Assembly (NCBI GenBank): GCA_002379855.1 | Contig: DFUX01000045.1 | Span: forward strand, 1 to 18,781 | Direction of reading: 5' to 3' | Length of the DNA stretch: 18,781 nt | Origin: Cloacimonetes bacterium UBA4175 | Lineage (GTDB): Bacteria; Cloacimonadota; Cloacimonadia; Cloacimonadales; Cloacimonadaceae | Shown: positions 15,451-18,781 of the stretch, in pieces | Layout of the letters: every line of letters starts with the position of its first letter | Numbering within the stretch: the first letter of the stretch is position 1 | Translations under genes and position numbers: made by a program | Notes under the pieces: model-generated | The model's input: only the letters and a program-made list of their open reading frames with translations | Database searches by the model: none | Told to the model about the DNA's origin: nothing

Positions 15451-15887
15451 AAGGATTCTCCTTCTATGTTCTTGATTTTTTGAATTCTCTTTTGATGCCG
15501 GCCTCCTTCAAAGCTGGTTTCCAGCCAGGCCTGGACTATCTCCAGGGCATAGGGGACGGCGGTGAATCTGCCCGCCAGGCAAAGGACGTTGGCATCGTTG
15601 TGCAGCCTGGACAGCCGCGCCACATCTGTGCTGCAGCAAAGGGCAGCCCTGATGCCGGGTATCTTGTTGGCCACGATGCTCATCCCGATGCCACTGCCGC
15701 AGACCAGGATACCCAGTTCCGCCTTGCCCGCGGCTACCGCTTTGGCGGCGGCGCTTCCAGTGTCGGGGTAATCGACCGAAGCTGTCGATGGCGCACCAAA
15801 ATCTAAAAACTCATGTTGGGGGAATGCCGCTTTGATGGCTTCCTTGAGCTCAAAGCCGGCGTGGTCGGAGGCTATTGCCAGTATCAT
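15447..15887 (-). CDS. rpiB: Ribose-5-phosphate isomerase B
   Basis: RpiB interconverts ribose-5-phosphate and ribulose-5-phosphate; related LacA/B proteins act on other sugar phosphates. The 146-residue protein has SDHAG (7-11), VDYPDTG (38-44), the active-site CGSGIGMSI with Cys63, and ARLSRLHNDANVLCLAGR (90-107), all typical of RpiB. It overlaps the upstream Ptb-family gene by ATGA and glyA by GTGA, so translation of the three is probably coupled. The rpiB-glyA pairing is common in bacteria. Confidence 0.94.
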   Translation of the reverse strand: MILAIASDHAGFELKEAIKAAFPQHEFLDFGAPSTASVDYPDTGSAAAKAVAAGKAELGILVCGSGIGMSIVANKIPGIRAALCCSTDVARLSRLHNDANVLCLAGRFTAVPYALEIVQAWLETSFEGGRHQKRIQKIKNIEGESL

Positions 15888-16801
15888 TGTTCACCTGCCA
15901 TCAAGCATGCCAGGGCGATGCAGTAATATTTGGAGGCAGCGCTCTCACTGCGGCTCATCACGATCACGGGCTTTTCCGTGCCCTGGATCAGGCCGCCCAG
16001 TTCGCCCTGGGCAAAGAGCATCAAGCCTTTGTAGAAGCTGTTAGCGCTGGCCAGATCGGGAAAGATCAGCACATCCGCCTCTCCCGCGATGGGGCTGTGC
16101 ACCCCCTTCACCTCTCCGGCGGAGGGATCGCATGCCAGAAAGACATCCAGCGGGCCGTCAACCACGCAGTTCCTGATTTGCCCCCGCTCCGCCATTTTGG
16201 CAAGCATAGCGCAGTCCTCGGTATCCGGCAGATTGGCGGAAACCTTTTCCGAAGCCGCGATCAGCGCCACCTTTGGTTTGGCGATGCCAAAGCGCCGCGC
16301 CATGCGCACGCTGTAGTTGATCATGGCAAGCTTCTGCGCCAGATCGGGTTGCGGAAGCACCGCCGTGTCGCTTATAAAAAGCAGCTTGGAATAGCGGGGC
16401 AGCTCCAGGGCGCAGACATAGCTCATCACCGCCTTGGGGGGCAGCAGGCCATGTTCCTTGTTCAATACGGCTTTCAGGAACTTGTCGGTGCCGATCAGCC
16501 CTTTCATCAGGGCATCCGCCTGTCCGGATTTGACCATCGCCACCGCCTGCCTGGCTGCTTCGGTTTCCTCCGGCACATCCAAGATTTCAAACCTGGCGCT
16601 GTCCAGTTCCAGTTCCGCGCAGACCTCTTTGATCTTTGCGCCGGAACCCAGCAGGATGGCGTGGACAAAGCCCTCCTCCACCGCCCTTGACAGGGATGCA
16701 AGGGTGTTGGAGTCCTCGGCGGCGGCCACGGCGATGCGCGTTTTACGTCCCATGCCGCGCACGTGGTCAGCCATCTGTTGCAGAGACTTGATTTCGGTCA
16801 T
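15884..16801 (-). CDS. Phosphate butyryl/acetyltransferase-family protein, diverged paralogue
   Basis: A 305-residue PTA/PTB-fold protein. Such enzymes exchange phosphate and CoA on short-chain acyl groups, producing acyl-phosphate for ATP formation by a kinase. MKGLIGTDKFLKAVLNKEHGL, PDLAQKLAMINYSVRMARRFGIAKPKVALIAASE and MAERGQIRNCVVDGPLD are family blocks. It is more diverged than its neighbour: the usual iEAGN of the CoA/phosphate site reads LASAN, and GA.vPcvlTSR reads GTEKPVIVMSR. It lies 16 bases after the paralogue and overlaps rpiB by 4 bases. Substrate and even activity are uncertain. Confidence 0.78.
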   Translation of the reverse strand: MTEIKSLQQMADHVRGMGRKTRIAVAAAEDSNTLASLSRAVEEGFVHAILLGSGAKIKEVCAELELDSARFEILDVPEETEAARQAVAMVKSGQADALMKGLIGTDKFLKAVLNKEHGLLPPKAVMSYVCALELPRYSKLLFISDTAVLPQPDLAQKLAMINYSVRMARRFGIAKPKVALIAASEKVSANLPDTEDCAMLAKMAERGQIRNCVVDGPLDVFLACDPSAGEVKGVHSPIAGEADVLIFPDLASANSFYKGLMLFAQGELGGLIQGTEKPVIVMSRSESAASKYYCIALACLMAGEQ

Positions 16802-16817
16802 TGTGTTACCCTCTGGT

Positions 16818-17720
16818 TCAGGCCAGTAGCGCCGCCAGGGCGATGGAATAGAGTTTCGATTGCTCGCTGTCGCCCCGGGAGGTGAGCACGCAAGGCACCC
16901 GGGCGCCCATCACGATGGCGCAGAGCTCGCCTTTCATCAATTTGACGATTGATTTGTAGAAAGTGTTTCCGGCTTCGATGTTGGGGAAGAGGATGCAGTC
17001 GGCGTCTCCGCAGACCTCGCTCTTGATGCCTTTGATGCGCGCGCTTTCCGAATCCACGATCAGGTCAAAGCCCAGCGGGCCTTCCACGACCGCTCCTTTG
17101 ATCTGTCCGCGTTGCGCCATTTTGGCGATCAGGGCGCCTTCCGCGCAGGAGGGTATCTTGGGCAGGGTCTGTTCGGAAGCTGCCTGAATTCCTACCTTGG
17201 GCTTTTCTATGCCCAGAAAATGGGCTACCCTGATCAAATAGTTGGTGATCGCCACCTTCTGTGCCAGATCCGGCAGCGGGATGATGGCCACATCGCCAAA
17301 GATAAGCAGTTTGTGATAGGTGGGCACTTCCGCCACCGTCACGTGGGAGAGGATGGCGCCTTTATCCATCAGGCCTTTTTCCTTGTTCAGGATAGCCCGC
17401 ATGTAGCGGTCGGTGCTCAGCAGCCCCTTCATCAGGAAGTCGCCTTCTCCGGCGTTGATCATATCGACCGCCTTGGCTGCAGCGCTCAAATCGTTGTCCA
17501 CCTGAACTATGCGGAAGCAGGAGGGATCGATTCCCTCCTCGGCGCAAACCTTCTTAATCAGGGCTTCATCGCCCACCAGTATTCCCTCGATCAGATCCAT
17601 CTCCACCGCCTGATGCACGGCGCAAATGGTGTGGGCGTCCACTGCCCAGGCCGCTACCAAACGCTTGTTCGGCCGCGGCTTTAAGATTTCGAACATTTCA
17701 TCAAGCTTGCTAATCTGCAT
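16818..17720 (-). CDS. ptb: Phosphate butyryltransferase family
   Basis: A 300-residue protein close to classic Ptb, which converts butyryl-CoA (or branched acyl-CoA) plus phosphate to acyl-phosphate and CoA. Visible blocks: FLMKGLLSTDRYMRAILNKEKGL, LPDLAQKVAITNYLIRVAHFLGI, KGIKSEVCGDADCILFPNIEAGNTFYKSI and GARVPCVLTSRGDSEQSKLYSIALA, all in the expected order with the family signature intact. GGAGTAAAG precedes the ATG on the minus strand. The partner kinase (Buk) is not in the window. The gene starts 30 bases after the lipoprotein gene. Acyl-chain preference cannot be read from sequence. Confidence 0.85.
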   Translation of the reverse strand: MQISKLDEMFEILKPRPNKRLVAAWAVDAHTICAVHQAVEMDLIEGILVGDEALIKKVCAEEGIDPSCFRIVQVDNDLSAAAKAVDMINAGEGDFLMKGLLSTDRYMRAILNKEKGLMDKGAILSHVTVAEVPTYHKLLIFGDVAIIPLPDLAQKVAITNYLIRVAHFLGIEKPKVGIQAASEQTLPKIPSCAEGALIAKMAQRGQIKGAVVEGPLGFDLIVDSESARIKGIKSEVCGDADCILFPNIEAGNTFYKSIVKLMKGELCAIVMGARVPCVLTSRGDSEQSKLYSIALAALLA

Positions 17721-17750
17721 CTTTACTCCATCTATATTGTTTTTTTACTT

Positions 17751-18296
17751 TTATTCATCGTCATCTGGCCTGGACTGCCCGGGCAGCTTCACCTTGAGAG
17801 CTTTGCTCAGCGTCAGGCTGTCCTGCCAGCAAATCCCGCCTGACGGAAACTTTACCAGTTCCAGAGACAGCGCAAAACAGCGCGTCCGTTTCTCCCGCCG
17901 GCAATTAAGACTGCCTTGCAGGATGTATTCGGCTCCGCTTTCCCCAGCCAATTCACTGAAAAAGCTGCTGTCCGCTTGGGCGGTATCGACACCCGCGGCG
18001 TCGCGCAAACGAGCCAGCCTGAACCCTGCTGTGAACAGAAGTTCGCGCTCCAGTTCCTCCCGCAGGCCAGCCATCCCGCCGCCCGGCGAGCACTGGTCTT
18101 CCAGGCTGCCGATCAAGAGCAGCGGAGGGCGGGTCTTTCCAGAGTGATACTCTGCCAGCCAGTCTCCTTCCGCAAGTCTGGAAACCGCGGTCTGTGCCGC
18201 CCATCGCGTGTCCTGCGCCTCCCATTGGCTCAGACGGGTGCGCGCGCAACCTGCCAAGCCGGCTATTATGGCCAGGATAAGCAACGCTTTTCTCAT
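17751..18296 (-). CDS. Lipoprotein, LpoB-like
   Basis: A 181-residue predicted lipoprotein: signal MRKALLILAIIAGLAGC with acylated Cys17. The mature part carries RPPLLLIGSLEDQC (a strand near the start), a helical ELERELLFTAGFRLARL, SGAEYILQGSLNCRREKRTRCFALSLELVKFPSGGICWQDS, the strand-helix-strand pattern of LpoB/CsgG-type lipoproteins; LpoB activates penicillin-binding proteins. Six cysteines (five besides the lipobox one, near residues 69-156) hint at disulfides. GGAG lies 7 bases before the start. It heads the minus-strand operon. Confidence 0.6.
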   Translation of the reverse strand: MRKALLILAIIAGLAGCARTRLSQWEAQDTRWAAQTAVSRLAEGDWLAEYHSGKTRPPLLLIGSLEDQCSPGGGMAGLREELERELLFTAGFRLARLRDAAGVDTAQADSSFFSELAGESGAEYILQGSLNCRREKRTRCFALSLELVKFPSGGICWQDSLTLSKALKVKLPGQSRPDDDE

Positions 18297-18407
18297 TGTT
18301 CATCTCCAAAGTACGGACTTGTTGCATCAGCAGGTGCAAAGGGAAACCAGCTTAAAATGTTGCACAGTTTGCCTAAATGATGTATTTCTCAAGGGGTTTT
18401 GATATTT

Positions 18408-18413
18408 GTCAAG
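18408..18413 (-). promoter_or_regulatory. -35-like box upstream of the right-hand operon
   Basis: A perfect TTGACA is read on the minus strand 111 bases before the lipoprotein start codon. No good -10 is seen at 16-18 bases (AGAAAT at 18385-18390 matches only half the consensus), so this is a weak call. The rest of 18297-18588 holds nothing I can identify as a gene. Confidence 0.3.
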
Positions 18414-18588
18414 TCCAATCTGTCCTTTCCTTTGCTGGTATTAGTTTCTGGCTCGCTTGCAAACAGTTTGGATTGATGGCGGTTGGAAGCAGAAAATAGG
18501 TTCATTTTCAACAACGCTTTTTCAGAACGGCATTCAAATACAGTTGGATGCGGACTAAAAATTTCCAGCTTGCTTCCGCCCTCATACC

Positions 18589-18666
18589 TTGATCGCTGAT
18601 TGACCGCTTATTGATCGCCGGGCAATCGCCGCGCTGGAAATCAATCAGCGGTCAAAGGGCGATCAA
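18589..18666. repeat. Large hairpin made of 11-nt repeat units
   Basis: Arms 18589-18615 and 18640-18666 pair at 23 of 27 positions around a 24-base loop. Each arm is built from 11-nt units: TTGATCGCTGA, TTGACCGCTTA, TTGATCGCCGG in tandem on the plus strand (18589-18621), and TTGATCGCCCT, TTGACCGCTGA on the minus strand. A further 9-bp complement, ATTTCCAGC (18561-18569) with GCTGGAAAT (18633-18641), could form a competing or pseudoknotted stem. Function unknown; a dispersed repeat, a structured RNA or a protein-binding array are all possible. Confidence 0.7.
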
Positions 18667-18781
18667 TGGGACATGAGATCAGGAGGGAGTTTAGACAGCT
18701 TTCAATACTTGTCTCCCAGAACAAAATATGCCAAAATACCCGATATTCCTTCATAGCTCCGTCCCTTGCTGCTACAGCGTT

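Noticed and set aside
18589..18666. CRISPR or plasmid-iteron origin reading of the 11-nt repeats
   Set aside because: Units are far too short and lack spacers for CRISPR; no replication initiator gene or AT-rich opening region is next to them to support an origin.
18670..18720. GGGA..GACA / TGTC..TCCC imperfect stem as a possible terminator or small RNA
   Set aside because: Interrupted stem with a bulge and no T-tract; could be chance.
18641..18754. A 37-codon minus-strand ORF starting MKEYRVFWHIL at the right edge
   Set aside because: Ribosome site too close to the ATG, its end lies inside the repeat hairpin, and no family is recognisable; kept as non-coding.

Overview
The window reads as a dense, GC-rich chromosomal segment from a Gram-negative (diderm), probably anaerobic and fermentative bacterium. 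Evidence for an outer membrane: two predicted lipoproteins, the lipoprotein-modifying enzyme Lgt, a DUF3078-type protein with a C-terminal Phe outer-membrane signal, and an SLBB polysaccharide-export-type protein. Evidence for fermentation: two phosphate butyryltransferase-family genes and an EtfB of the kind found in anaerobes. The combination of DUF3078, DUF4292-like and SLBB proteins points to the Fibrobacteres-Chlorobi-Bacteroidetes side of the tree; Candidatus Cloacimonadota is my best guess, but that is inference. No rRNA, tRNA, CRISPR, transposase or phage genes were seen.

Left block (291-9452, all + strand, very short gaps or overlaps). It begins with envelope-sugar genes: an NAD-dependent sugar epimerase/dehydratase, a four-SLBB-domain envelope protein and a DegT/DnrJ-type PLP aminotransferase, which look like the end of a surface-polysaccharide pathway. 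It continues with etfB (no etfA beside it), lgt, a lipoprotein gene overlapping lgt by ATGA, purB, a secreted DUF2147 protein, a two-TM protein that looks like a phosphatidylserine decarboxylase without its processing serine, and a secreted propeller-like protein. The spacing supports one or a few long transcripts.

Middle (9453-12155). A 429-nt gap carries the second copy of a dispersed intergenic element (copy 1 is at the left window edge), then a promoter/operator-like segment and copA, a Cu(I)-exporting P-type ATPase. A strong 11-bp stem at 12131-12155 lies between convergent copA and the minus-strand genes.

Right block (12179-18296, all - strand). Transcription runs from right to left: an LpoB-like lipoprotein, two tandem Ptb-family genes, rpiB, glyA (with 4-base overlaps at ptb-rpiB and rpiB-glyA), a terminator, then a separate promoter driving an MscS channel and the DUF3078 protein. 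The last 485 nt at the right edge have no convincing gene but contain a large hairpin built from 11-nt repeats.

Most interesting points: (1) two copies of an intergenic element that share a 40-bp identical palindromic head, with a downstream hairpin whose arms differ by four compensated base pairs; (2) a likely PSD-fold pseudoenzyme; (3) an insertion of about 14 residues in the normally invariant active-site loop of SHMT; (4) a solitary etfB; (5) tandem, diverged Ptb paralogues; (6) the 11-nt-unit hairpin at the right edge. I did not find a clear multi-gene novel defence or mobile system.
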